From Phellopilus nigrolimitatus (Eukaryota > Basidiomycota > Agaricomycetes > Hymenochaetales > Hymenochaetaceae), in contig JAJOHG010000008.1 in NCBI GenBank assembly GCA_021029095.1, forward strand, positions 868,001-932,000: DNA of 64,000 bases, read 5' to 3'. A program made the translations under genes and the position numbers. The notes beneath the pieces were generated by a model that saw nothing but the letters and a program-made list of their open reading frames with translations, ran no database searches and was not told the origin of the DNA. Shown here in pieces: positions 38,584-48,825 of this stretch; within the stretch, counting starts at the first letter, position 1, and every line of letters begins with the position of its first letter.

Positions 38584-39063
38584 TCCATTTCTACGTCTTC
38601 TCTCAATTCTCTTCAGTTAATATCACTGGTCAACCTGAAGGCCTTTTTCCCGTCGTTTACCCCCTATTCAGATTCTGCAATGGCTTGTCCTTCCCTTCCG
38701 TTTATCCCTTCTTATGGCTAATGATATCAAACCTGCACCACCTATAAATGCTGTTAACGAAAAATACATCCCGATTACGTTCCTTGTTCGCTGTTTCATT
38801 GTCGCATCTGTTCTACATACCCAACTGCATCGACCGTAGATAATCACCTGCATATACATGTAATGGATCCAGATACTTGCAGACTTAATAACATCGGCTA
38901 GAAATTCTACTAGTGGAAAACCTATTTTACTCGTGGTTTTGACGAAAAACTCAGGAATTCAATAACAATATCGTTGGAAGAAGGGAACGGCTCAATTTAC
39001 GAGTATATTTTATAGTTATTATGCTATATACACTTGCTGGAGCCTGGTTCTCCATGATAATAT
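38584..39063. other. Intergenic, no gene seen
   Basis: 3' UTR of the coiled-coil gene followed by AT-rich spacer (38870-39060). No supported coding sequence. Confidence 0.4.
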
Positions 39064-39270
39064 TTATATGTAGAAGAAAGATAGAGCCAGATACTTGGCC
39101 CGAAGAGATGTCATTTCATACATGCGCCGGCGAAATTCCGGATCCTTTCTCAGACCGTCATACTCCTTGAGGGCCAGCAGAAAGTCCCCGAAATTAGTAT
39201 CTGTAAGCATGATTAGGATGAGCATGAACGTGCCCAGCCTCTCGCATGCTGCCCTCACGTATTGTGACAC
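39064..39270 (-). pseudogene. Possible orphan terminal exon
   Basis: Between the two flanking genes the minus strand reads, right after a GCTTACAG acceptor-like site, a protein-like run NFGDFLLALKEYDGLRKDPE and RRRMYEMTSLRAKYLALSFFYI with a stop. It is not continuous with the DUF2264 gene, which has its own stop at 39325. A preceding piece SQYVRAACERLG may belong to the same former gene. I do not recognise the family. It may be the remains of a truncated gene. Confidence 0.3.
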
Positions 39271-39324
39271 AATTTAGGTCATACATGTAAAAGTACAACA
39301 ATTTTCATCTTTGAACATGCAGTT

Positions 39325-41355
39325 TTAAGAGATCAAAGCTGATATGTCCTCCGGCAACACGGGCGTCGTGTCCTCCCAATTTTTGAGCCAGCCCGCCTGC
39401 GCCCCATCCCGACCCTCCTCGTTGGGGAGTGCAAATACGGCGGTAATTAGCCAAACGTCCTTCTCGCTGGGCTCTATTTCGGAAATGAGCATGGGCAGGA
39501 CCGCGCGCGCCTCGATGAGATTCGAGTTCGCGTCCAAGCGAATTGCCTCGCCCTTTCGAGCCGAGTCCTTCTCCAGCGCGGCAACCCCCGATGCGCCCGC
39601 CCGCGAAGCAACGCGCACCGCGGCACCGTTCTCGCACGTCCCATACTCCTCCGTGTCGCGTGATACAGGCTCTAGCGCACGCCCATCGCGTCGCTGGCCG
39701 TAAATCGCGAAGCCCCCCTCCGCTGCGCGCAGGCGGCGGCCCGTGCGCACGCGGTGCACGCGGAGGTGCCAGAGCGGCGCGTCTGCCGTGGGCGGCACGA
39801 GCCACGTCTCGACCTCGACGTCCGGCCACGGCCGCCATGCGGACCGCAGTCGCCCGTGCTCGATGCGCGCGTTGAGCGTCTGGCGACGCGTGCGCCAGAA
39901 TTCGCCTATGCCATCGTCGCTGAGCGCGAGCGCAGAGTCCGCGCCTGCTTCGGCAAGCGTGCCGTTCCCCACCGGAACGCTGTACCCGAACGCACTCGAG
40001 TACGCGAACTTGCCGTACTTCGCAGCACTTTGTTTGAGGTCGTACGAGCACTGCTGGCCTGAGGAGAGCACGTAAGTGTGTCCGCCGAAGTTCGCTGCGA
40101 TATGCAGCGGGTATTCGAGAATCTTGACGGTGTTACGCAGGACCGCTGGATACGGTTCCTCCTTGGCCGTCCAGAAGGGGTGCGTCGGCGGAAGACTAAG
40201 CGTGACGAACGACTTGCAACACCAGTATGGCGATCCGGGGGAGTTGTAATTCTCAGTCATGATATGATTAGGATAGTTGAAGCCCAAGGTGAGCGTGCCG
40301 TCGGGGTTGAAGGCGCCTGGCTGCTTCGCCCAATAGCGGATATTGCGCAGCTGAAGGCCTTTCACAACGCCCCATGTCAAAGGAGCGGGAAGTTCAACAT
40401 TTGCGAATGCAAGGGCTCCCCAAAAGGAGGATTGAGCGAAACGGTAGCACATGCTCCGACCAAACGGAATAGCTCGGCCTAGTAGTGCAGTTTAGACCCA
40501 AGAAACAGATGAATTATTTTGAAAAAATATTCACCTTCATAGTCAAAGTAGCGCACGAAATCCAGAGCAAACTTGCTCGCGCGTTCGCGATAGACCTTAC
40601 TTCTTACCGGGTCTTCTTCTTGCATCAACTTCGAGTAGACGAGTTGTGCAAACTGGATGGCAAAAGATGAGGAATAATAGTCGAACTGGCAAACAGTTTC
40701 TGGACCATCTCGCGACCATCCGCCATCCACATAGAATGTATCCAGATGAATGAGATCAGCTTCCATTCGAGACTTGTCGAATCGCGGTGATCCTGCTTTC
40801 AAGAGTCCAAGATTTGCGAACACCTGAGTAAACGTGAGTTGAAGGTTGGTTCAATATGCACTGAATTCTTACTCTGAACCACAGCCAATTCGTGTTCGGC
40901 ATTTGCTTGTCGTTCATTCCCCCAAGCCAATTCTCGAAATTCGTCTTCGCTTCTTGTGGAAGCGGATCCCACAATTGTTCCTTCGCGACTGCGATGGAAA
41001 AGCCGATCGCCGAACACTCGACCATTCGCTGGTCCTTGTTGCGCATGTCTCCCCAGAACTCTTCATGATCCGGATTCGTCCCGTTTGCAAATCCGCGTAC
41101 CCAGCGCTCCGCACCATTGTATTTACCTTCACCTGCGAGCAGAGACGCGAGACCCCAGATAGGACGAGAGAAGCCTTCGAGCTGGGCGGCTGTCTCGTCA
41201 TAGTGCGTCGCTGTGTGTCCGAGATGGATGAGTGCACCACCAGGAGACGTGTGCGGTCCGAGGGCGTCAAGGAGGCCGACAAGGAAAGCCTGTAGGTCTT
41301 CCCTCGTTTCGATCGCGTTCGATGCAAAGGGGGATGTGCTGGCGGCGGCAGGCAT
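39325..41355 (-). CDS. DUF2264-domain protein (alpha-toroid glycoside-hydrolase-like), 641 aa
   Basis: Exons 41355-40873, 40823-40535 and 40478-39325 on the minus strand give 641 residues. The N-terminal half carries the DUF2264 hallmarks [55 protein letters not shown] and [13 protein letters not shown]; the middle has [20 protein letters not shown]; the C-terminal part is beta-rich. DUF2264 is shared by bacteria and fungi and is thought to adopt an alpha/alpha toroid like many sugar-degrading enzymes; no activity is proven to my knowledge. There is no signal peptide, so it is probably intracellular. Downstream antisense open frames here are shadows caused by high GC. A TATA-like stretch (GATTTCACC with TTTATACCGG near 41400-41412) lies just upstream. 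Confidence 0.88.
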
Positions 41356-41700
41356 TATTGTTCTTGAATAAGTGGGTTTATGGACTGCCTCCGCTGGTGA
41401 AATCTTTATACCGGAGTCTAACTAGACGGTCCGCGTCGGTCCGCAACGCAATGTTGGTGGTCATTCCATGGTCGGCGAGCGATCATCGTTGACCACGAGA
41501 ACGATCGACGATCATCCGGACCGGGACCTGCCGAGGATAAGCCGCCGCCGCCACTGACTGACTTTCCGGATTGAACACGCGTTATTTACGTTTCTTTACG
41601 CGTTTCAATACTTTCTGTTTGAAGTGTCAGGATGCATAACCTGGAGGTAGTGGCTTAGCTCAATTTGGTCCACAAGTATGCCACTATTTTACAAGCCCTA
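41356..41700. other. DUF2264 promoter and spacer up to the second MITE
   Basis: No coding sequence. Ends with the TA at 41699-41700 that flanks the element. Confidence 0.4.
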
Positions 41701-42359
41701 CAGTATACGACACCTCCTTTAGACACCGATAGTCCTTTAGACACCCCACATCTTCTCTCTTAATTCTCAATCTTTCTGCCTGAAATTTGATACACATATT
41801 CAGTCAAGCGTGTTCTACCCCTGTATATATTTTGAAAAGAAAATATTCTTTGGTTCATTCTTGAGAGCAGAATATGTACAAAAATTAGCATATCTTCAAC
41901 ATAATGCAATCAAAAACTATGATTATAAATTATTTGAAATCACCAAGTGTCCTACAAACTGCATGGAAATATGCAGCATAGGAAGCACTTCATTTTATTC
42001 TTTTAAGTTGAGATATCAGTGGAAAATACAGAGCAGGTTATACTAGAAACTGGTGATTTTGCGTCTGAGTGTGACCCTGACAAGATCTTCCGACGCGCGT
42101 CGCCAGTGAAATCCACCTCTTGACGCGCCATCTGTAACGGTGTCACAGGTGTCTAAAGGACCTGCGGACGTGACAAAAGCCTTGTTTCCGTGAAACTTTT
42201 ATCTTAATTGATCCTGTGAACGAAATGTCCCAAGAATTTCACAGAATGCTCCTGGAATAGCTTGCATTCATTCTATGAATTTGTTTCAACAAAAAGTAGT
42301 CATATGTGTTAGAGGAGGGCAATAATCGATTGGGTGTCTAAAGGAGGTGTCGTATACTG
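41701..42359. mobile_element. 659-bp MITE with 27-bp perfect inverted repeats and TA target duplication
   Basis: The left end starts CAGTATACGACACCTCCTTT; the last 27 bases (42333-42359) are the exact reverse complement of the first 27. TA flanks both ends (41699-41700 and 42360-42361). The subterminal motif TCCTTTAGACACC recurs at about 41732-41744 and, inverted, near 42146-42158, as expected for transposase-binding repeats. The inside is AT-rich; a 78-codon open frame (41810-42046) is low complexity and is not a transposase. It is a different family from the element at 12800-13423 but has the same build, so both probably use Tc1/mariner/pogo-superfamily enzymes encoded elsewhere. Confidence 0.88.
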
Positions 42360-42558
42360 TACCCTTTCTAAGCAATGTATGCTGTGCGAACGAGTTCAAA
42401 ATGAAAGCGGAAACCAGGGGCTATATTTAAGAAGTTTATATATGCAAGTACATGCAAGTACATAAATATTTATGACCCAGGCAAGTGGTGTGCTAGAATA
42501 GTAAATTATTGCTCATTTGGCTCGAGCGCAGTCGCTTAGTACGCAAGGGAAGAAAGAT

Positions 42559-43040
42559 CTAGGCAACAGTGATCCTCTGCGGCGCCTGCTCTGGAGAATT
42601 CTTCGGGAACGAGATGTTCAAAATGCCATTTTCCATCGATTCCCTGATGTCACACTGCTAAAAGTACACCAAGTAAGAGTAATATTCGATAATGCGAGTC
42701 GATGAAAGGAGTGTCCTACCTGAGTACCAGCTGGCAGCGGAAGCGTGCACGAGAAGCGTCCCGTCTGCCTCTCGCGGAGGATGAGCGCCTTCTCATCGAT
42801 TTAATTCACATGTCTCTGCTCGCCAAAGACGACGAGACGGCCCATCTGCACTTCGATCGCGACCTCTTCCTTTTTCAAACCTGGCAGTTCGAGCGCTATC
42901 GTGACGAGGTTCGACTCAGGGCTCGTGGATGTCGATGCGCGGTTACTTTTTCTGGGAGCATCATGATTTATGCGTAGCGTTATCATACCTTGAGCCTGGA
43001 CTGCTCTGGAATATATGGGTAATACGAAGTAGCCACAACG
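42559..43040 (-). pseudogene. Hsp20 small heat-shock protein gene, apparently broken
   Basis: Minus-strand alpha-crystallin domain: LVTIALELPGLKKEEVAIEV, LVVFGEQ, then ALILRER, LPLPAGTQ, and after an intron (GTAGGA donor near 42717) SMENGILNISFPKN, APQRITVA and TAG at 42559-42561. The body and tail match canonical small Hsps. Two lesions are seen. An in-frame TAA (42801-42803) sits in the middle of the domain, and the N-terminal PRIDIHEP element (about 42920-42940) is one frame off from the rest. An 18-nt intron would be needed to skip the stop, which is too short. It is most simply a recent pseudogene of an ATP-independent chaperone, although sequence error or an unusual exon layout remain possible. 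Confidence 0.65.
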
Positions 43041-43515
43041 AAAGCCACAGATGGACATGCGAAGGTTCCGGAAGAACAACGTCGATCCTTGTGGCAAATA
43101 AAAAAAGGCAACATTGCTCAAACATTGCTAGTCCTTTTCAGAGTATGCTGGAGGTTTCTGAGTGGAATGATATGACTATCGGAGTAAGAATTTACTTTCT
43201 TCACATAAGTCAATGTTTGTCAATGACGCGTACTCTTCTCCTTGAAACGGTTTGACCTCAGAGGGTCGGTAAGAGTTTGTACCATGCGTAAAAGTGGGAA
43301 AAAATCGTGAAGATATACTTAAAGAGATGTGATGGAGGGCTTACTGTAAGCACTGTACACCGATCTTTTTTGTGCACTGAACCTGTGATGTATGTACGTA
43401 TTGCAATTACGTAAGACACGTGCATGCCTCTTTCGGTATCTACTCACCGCACTCCTCGCACACGAGTACACCGCATACGAACACGACTACGACCTCGACG
43501 AGGCAACGGAAAGCA
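43041..43515. other. Upstream region of DCP1
   Basis: Intergenic sequence. The DCP1 frame is open for about 95 bases upstream of the chosen ATG at 43516, but without another ATG. Confidence 0.4.
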
Positions 43516-45923
43516 ATGATGGCGCCCAATCGCTCGCGATCCAACTCCAATGCCAACCAACGTAGCTTTTCTCCGAATGTACCCCGACAAACACCGAGGC
43601 AGCGGCCTCGCCGTGGCTCAGGACAAGCCGCCCCTTCACCGACCCCTACCCCAGCACGCACTGCGACGGCCGTTCGGGTTGATCACACACCAACTCCAGA
43701 GCCTTCATTTGACGTTGGAATGTCCCCTGCCTCCCGCTATTACAAGAATCTCCGTGTCTTACGCCGACACGATCCCCACATCGTCTCTATTTTTGACCAA
43801 TTCGCTCATGTAACTCTGTACTATCAGCCAGAGCCGGACAAATTCGAGAGAGGAGGATACGAGGGTGTGATGTTTTTCTTTGAAAGGTAAGTGCGTCCTT
43901 CTATGTTTGCGTGGCGGTAACCTAACTGATACATCCAGAGACATTCAACCAGTATATGGTTTTTTCATTCTTAATCGTCAGGGGATGAACGACTACATAA
44001 GATACCTCTTACCGAGCGATGTCGTAGACCCCATAGAAAACCTCGTGTGGATCAGTACTATGGATCATGCAAAACCGTCTATAATGGGCGACCAAAACAA
44101 GACGGCGGGACTTTGGGCGATGCCCATGGACGTGCGTGAATCTTTGGGCACTATGATGACGCGTCTCAAGGATTGTATAACGAGAGGAGTGCCGTATCCT
44201 GAGGAACACCGGTGAGCTACATCTTATTTGCAATAACTTGCTATTTTGCTCAGTCTTTTACAGTTACGGTCCTGATCGAATAGCTCCGCAGCAAATATGT
44301 TATGAAGGAGACATGGGTGACGATGGCAGCGGATATTACGACTGGTCCAAGGGGATGTCGGATGAGAAGCGGACGAAGGTGATTAATGCGATACAGGAGA
44401 ATGCGAAGACGAAAGGGAAGGAGAAGGAGAAGGCTTCGTCACCGCCAGCGCAGACAAATATGTCAGAACTTGACCAACTTTTCTCGAAGCTTGCTCCCGC
44501 GGCCAAGCAATCCCCAGATCCTGCCCCCCTCGCGCCACAGCCGCCGCTCAGCGGACTCGCACTGCTTAATACGATGTTTGCATCGGTGTCCGAACCCGTC
44601 ATTTCCCAGCCGAATGGAAAACTTACGCTGGAGCAGCTTGGCTTGGCTCCGACAGTCTCGTCGCCACCTCAGGATATGGAAATCCTCTCGCCCAAACCAA
44701 GCGCGGCTGGTCTGCCGCAGATCCTTACTGCCGATGTCATCCATGAACTCATGGGCTTGCCCCTTTCGGACAGCCGCAGTGTGTCCCGCACGTCCACATT
44801 CGCATCCGAGCACCCGCGCTCGCCGAGCTCCGTTGGCGCGCACCGAAGCACGGAGCACGGGTACTTCGCTGATCGTGGAGAAGATGACGGCGGCGCGTCG
44901 GAGGCGTCGATGAGTGTCGACGTGGAGGACCGCTCGGACACCAATGTCTTTGAACGCCTTGAAGCCGGCGGTCCACGTTCATCGTTCTTGACCGCGGCGA
45001 GCTCGGGTACAGTGAACGGGGACGCGACACCTCGTGCGCGCGCCGAACCTTTGGGTCTTGCTTCACCGCCGACAAGGACGAGGCCAAACGTGATCCACGC
45101 GGTTTCGGATGTGCATGTGCCGTCACTGGGTGTCGGCATGGCTCCCAATGCGAACCGGAGGTCTAGTGGCCAGGCAGCGACTGCAACGCGGACAGTTTCG
45201 GCGCCGTCGACTGTACGTGCGCCTTTTCAATCGGGCGCGGAGCTGTGGCCAGATGGCGGGTCCGCTGCAGGTGTGAGTGCGAGTACGTCTGTTAACGGCG
45301 CCAAGAGAGAAGAGCCAGTAGAGGAGGTCGTTGAGCTGGATTTCAGCGAGATCGGTGTGCTCGAAGACATTCGCGCGTTCGAAGCGAAGGGCGCGAGCAA
45401 CGGACGAAAGGGAGAAGGTGTTGGGAAGACGAAGGAGAAAACGAACGGCGTGCACTCGAACGGCGTCAATGGCGCGCCAATGAATGGCCCGACTTCCCCT
45501 CGGGCGTCTCGGCAGTCCGCAAGGCCATCAAAGAGGGAGAGAGAGCGACAGCGCAGCGTGAAACCGAACGGGGAAGCTGTTGCTTCTGCTCCCGTACCAT
45601 CTCAAAACGTCACCTCTATCAATGGCATAAACATGAGGTCGTCGACGCCGCAGGCTTCCATCCACACCGATGTTCGTAAAGATGTCGCTGAAAGCTCGCT
45701 CCGCGCCGCCTTGCTAGAGTCGGGCCTCATCCGAGCGGATGGTCAGGCAATGGAAAGAAACGCGTTCGTTCGCGAAGTATTGACCCTGATACACGTAAGC
45801 AGGTTCCGTTTTCCTCTGCTAAACATTCCTAACGCGTTTCATCATAGACGGACAAGGCTTTTGTCGACAGATTATATCAAACTTATACAAGCTTGGTGGC
45901 TGACTCTACTTATGCCCCATAAC
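43516..45923 (+). CDS. DCP1: mRNA-decapping enzyme subunit 1 (EVH1 domain), 749 aa
   Basis: Exons 43516-43886, 43939-44211, 44264-45794 and 45849-45923. After a disordered N-terminus the EVH1-like Dcp1 domain spans about residues 75-240: SPASRYYKNLRVLRRHDPHI, QFAHVTLYYQ, GVMFFFERDIQPVYGFFILN, DYIRYLLPSDVV and LVWISTMDHAKPSIMGDQ. A very long Ser/Pro/Ala-rich region follows, then a short helical end (LRAALLESGLIRADG; TDKAFVDRLYQTY) that could serve in trimerisation as in metazoan Dcp1. Dcp1 binds and activates Dcp2, which removes the 5' cap in P bodies. At 749 residues it is far longer than yeast Dcp1 (about 230) because of the disordered C-terminal extension. An ATG-ATG pair occurs at 43516/43519; the first was taken. 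Confidence 0.9.
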
Positions 45924-46829
45924 AACTCTCTTTGTAAGTTACTTGCCTTCCTTTTGATTAGCATGCTGAAATATTTTTAGTGCATCATACTCATTAGACA
46001 CAAACGCTATTCTATTTTAGTCTTCAGAAATGCTCGTTTTTTTTTGCAAATCCCCTAAAGCATTTGTACCCACGTCCCTCTTTCCCTGTCACTCGCTGTT
46101 GTACATGACAATTTCGACTGCTTTCACAAGTGTGTTTTTATAGCTACTGAGATCTGCCGAAGATCTTTGATTTTGATTCAGATCTCCGTCTGCCCTGCTG
46201 TGTTGTTGCAAAGATGTATTTCATGTACTTGGACCCTTGATCTGTTCCCACCAACATGTTCTAGTTATACTCTGTACTTCGTATGCTCAAATGCTCAATG
46301 CACGGCGTGACGCGCCTCGAGGAAGATCTTCAGATTTTCTACGTGTACGGGTGGGTCCAGGAAGTACTGCACGCTGCCTTATATGGAAATATACCTAGTA
46401 AAAAAATCTAACATGCCATGTCAAGTCCAAAATATTTGTATTTGTATTGCATGTATATATTACAAGACATTTCATAACTTTCCATGGTGTTTTCTGCATT
46501 TTGAACGGTTACTTTGTGTGAAGTTGAACTAGGATGCGGCATGCTTTTCTCCATGAGGGTGGGAACACTTTCCGTATAAGGCAAACAAGTGTGTAATACT
46601 TTCTGGACACCCGAAGAACACGATGCACGGCCTCGGAATATAAGCGACCACTGAAGTTAATATGCTGTGTCGGCTTCCCTTGGGCGGTCATTTGCTAGGC
46701 GTCGCTAACCGACAAGCGGCGAGCGCAGCTTAATATACAGTCAAAACGTGATGTCCGTCTTTCAGGTTCTTACTATTTACCACTTCCCTATCCCTCGTCC
46801 TCCCGCGCAGCAGATAAATACAGCAGCCC
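45924..46829. other. Intergenic, no gene seen
   Basis: DCP1 3' UTR and promoter-distal sequence of the PLAC8 gene. An AT-rich stretch lies at 46380-46500. The 60-codon minus-strand frame at 46509-46691 has no support. Confidence 0.4.
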
Positions 46830-46836
46830 TATATAA
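46830..46836 (+). promoter_or_regulatory. TATA box of the PLAC8 gene
   Basis: TATATAA only 36-42 bp upstream of the ATG at 46872. If used, it implies a very short 5' leader. Confidence 0.5.
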
Positions 46837-46871
46837 CCACCAAGCGTCCAGATCTCTCGACAGCAAGATAT

Positions 46872-48105
46872 ATGGCAGTGAGTGCCGTGGAAGAACGTTT
46901 ACAGGTGACCTCGATTAATCCACCGCCCTGACATTCATTGTGATCTTCTAGCCTCGTGAGATTTATACTTTGGCGTCGGAGCCATGCAATGATAGTCCGG
47001 TGAACTCGCAGACATCAGGACCCTCATCTTTGAATCCTGGAGCTGTTGTGATGCCCCAGTACATAAACTCGCATCCTGCTAGCGCCAGACTGCCTCAGGA
47101 CTCAACGCCCTTGCCAAGTCCTGCACACAACTACATTCTTGTTCCTCCGCAGAGCGACATGTCCTCGCCCAAGTTCCCGCCGCCTTCACATAGCTATTCG
47201 GGACCAGCCACTCTTCCCCAGGACTCAACGCCCTTGCCAGAATACACACCTTTGCCAACGATGATGCAACAAACCAGCCATAATAACAATGTCAACCCGG
47301 AGGTGATGCCTTCCTACCAGCCGCAGAATTATCCCAGCCCCCAAGGCCAGCAGCAGCACATGCACGGGCAACCGCAGCAAATGCCGACGCATGCGCCTAC
47401 GCAGTCAATGCATTCCATGCAGCCAGGTGCTACGCCCTATGGCCAGCAGCAGCAAATGCCGAGGCATGCACCCATGCAGACGGTGCATTCCATGCAGCCA
47501 AGTGCTACGCCCAGCATGGATTTGCGCAATGCGGGCGGAGTGCCCAAGCGGCAGAACGGAGAGCGTGATTGGAGTTTCGGGTTCTGCGACTGCTTTGGCG
47601 ACTTTGGGACTTGTGTGTTTTCTTACGCGTTTTCCATTGATTTCGCTCGCTGCGCTAACAAGAGATTTTAATAAGGCTGTTTGGGTTGTCTTTGCCCGTG
47701 CATTGTCTATTCGCAGGTTAAGACCCGTTTGTCTCATCTGGAGCGGACGGGTCAGCACCACCCGGAAGGCGGCGACTCGTTCGCCTCCGATTGTTTCGTC
47801 CATGGCCTTCTCGACTGCTGTGGCATGGGTTGGGTTCTGCAGGTCCGTCCTCTGGCATTTGATTTAAAAAAACAAATTTTAAAAGTCCGAATTCTTTATA
47901 GATCGGTTCGCGCAGTAGCATTCGTGACCGCTACCGCATCGGTGGTAACGGCTGCGCGGATTGCCTTGCTGCGTGGTGCTGCACACCATGTGAGCTGACG
48001 CAGGAATCTCGCGAAATCGAGCTCGAGGAACGAGCACTCATGGGAGCCGGGCGGGTCCCAATACCCTACGCATCTCCTATGAATACGGGCTATGCTAAAC
48101 CCTGA
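46872..48105 (+). CDS. PLAC8-family cysteine-rich membrane-associated protein, 345 aa
   Basis: Exons 46872-46877 (only ATG GCA), 46952-47612, 47676-47842 and 47902-48105, all in frame to TGA. Residues 1 to about 200 are Pro/Gln/His/Met-rich with repeats. The PLAC8 domain follows: DWSFGFCDCFGDFGTCCLGC, LCPCIVYSQVKTRLSHLE, HPEGGDSFASDCFVHGLLDC, and after the last intron SIRDRYRIGGNGCADCLAAW and CCTPCELTQESREIELEE. PLAC8/FCR1 proteins are small membrane-linked Cys-rich proteins tied to metal tolerance and cell-size control in plants and widespread in mushrooms; the biochemical role is open. The donor at 47613 (GTGTGT) was chosen over one two bases later because it alone yields TCCLGCLCPC. Confidence 0.9.
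47378..47512 (+). repeat. Two 60-bp repeats within the PLAC8 N-terminal coding region
   Basis: Copies at 47378-47437 and 47453-47512 encode MPxHAPxQxxHSMQPxATP. They differ at a few bases and are separated by 15 bp of Gln codons. A second, shorter coding repeat (LPQDSTPLP) occurs at about 47090-47115 and 47214-47240. Confidence 0.8.
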
Positions 48106-48825
48106 ACACCCTTCGTCCGACATTTTCGGGCTATATGATATCTCTGTCAGCATTCGTCAAATGCTCCAAAGACTTCCACGCTTCTTCTGTTTTTGTTGTT
48201 GACTTCACGATTAGCTACATTACTACGAACATCTCAGCTTTAAAACCTGAAATTAAAGCTTACATGCAGTCGTATGCTTGTGGTATACCTCACTGTTTTC
48301 CGCTTTGTAATGGACCCAATCCTTGATGTTGTAGAACGTGAGTTGCTCATGGCCCCCGTCAGCGTCAGCCTATTAGCCCAGTCCGCGCTAGAATAGGGGG
48401 TTAGACACATATCCGCACGTGCACTATGCATTTCTTCATCCAAAATGAGACGATTCCCAGGCCTGTAGCTGAGACACTGTAGAGACGATAGCACTCCATC
48501 AGTCTGACAAAGTTGCGACAGTGCATGGACGCAGCTAGAAAAAAGTGCATGCCCTTTGAGACTTGTCGCGGTCGCAAGAAACTTGGTAAAATATCCTCAT
48601 TGAGTAGCATCGGAGCTCTAATATCATAAATTGTGGCTGAGGATGACTATTGCATATTTACAAGAAGATTCTCGATCTGGATTACTGTACATACACTAAA
48701 GAGAAACTGCTAGCGGGGGCCACTGACAATGGTACAACAAGAAATATAACCCGATAATTTTGTGTGGAAGGAAAAGAAAAGGAAAGGCGAAGGAAAGGCG
48801 AAGGAAAGTAGTTCATAGACAGCCT
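48106..48825. other. Intergenic between convergent genes, no gene seen
   Basis: Holds 3' UTRs of the PLAC8 gene (plus) and of the coiled-coil paralogue A (minus). A purine-rich tandem stretch (GGAAAGGCGAA repeated) lies at 48780-48805. Confidence 0.4.

Noticed and set aside
39305..40051. 248-codon minus-strand open frame in another register within the DUF2264 gene
   Set aside because: Arg/Gly/Ala-rich alternate frame of GC-rich coding sequence; the DUF2264 frame is the real one.
42801..42803. Stop readthrough or selenocysteine in the Hsp20-like gene
   Set aside because: The codon is TAA, a second lesion (frame slip) exists upstream, and fungi lack selenocysteine machinery; pseudogene is simpler.
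47613..47616. Alternative donor two bases downstream in the PLAC8 gene
   Set aside because: Puts the Cys-rich exon out of frame; the donor at 47613 yields the conserved CCLGCLCPC.
48780..48805. GGAAAGGCGAA repeats considered as a microsatellite or regulatory array
   Set aside because: Only two to three short copies in a 3' UTR; nothing beyond simple-sequence drift.
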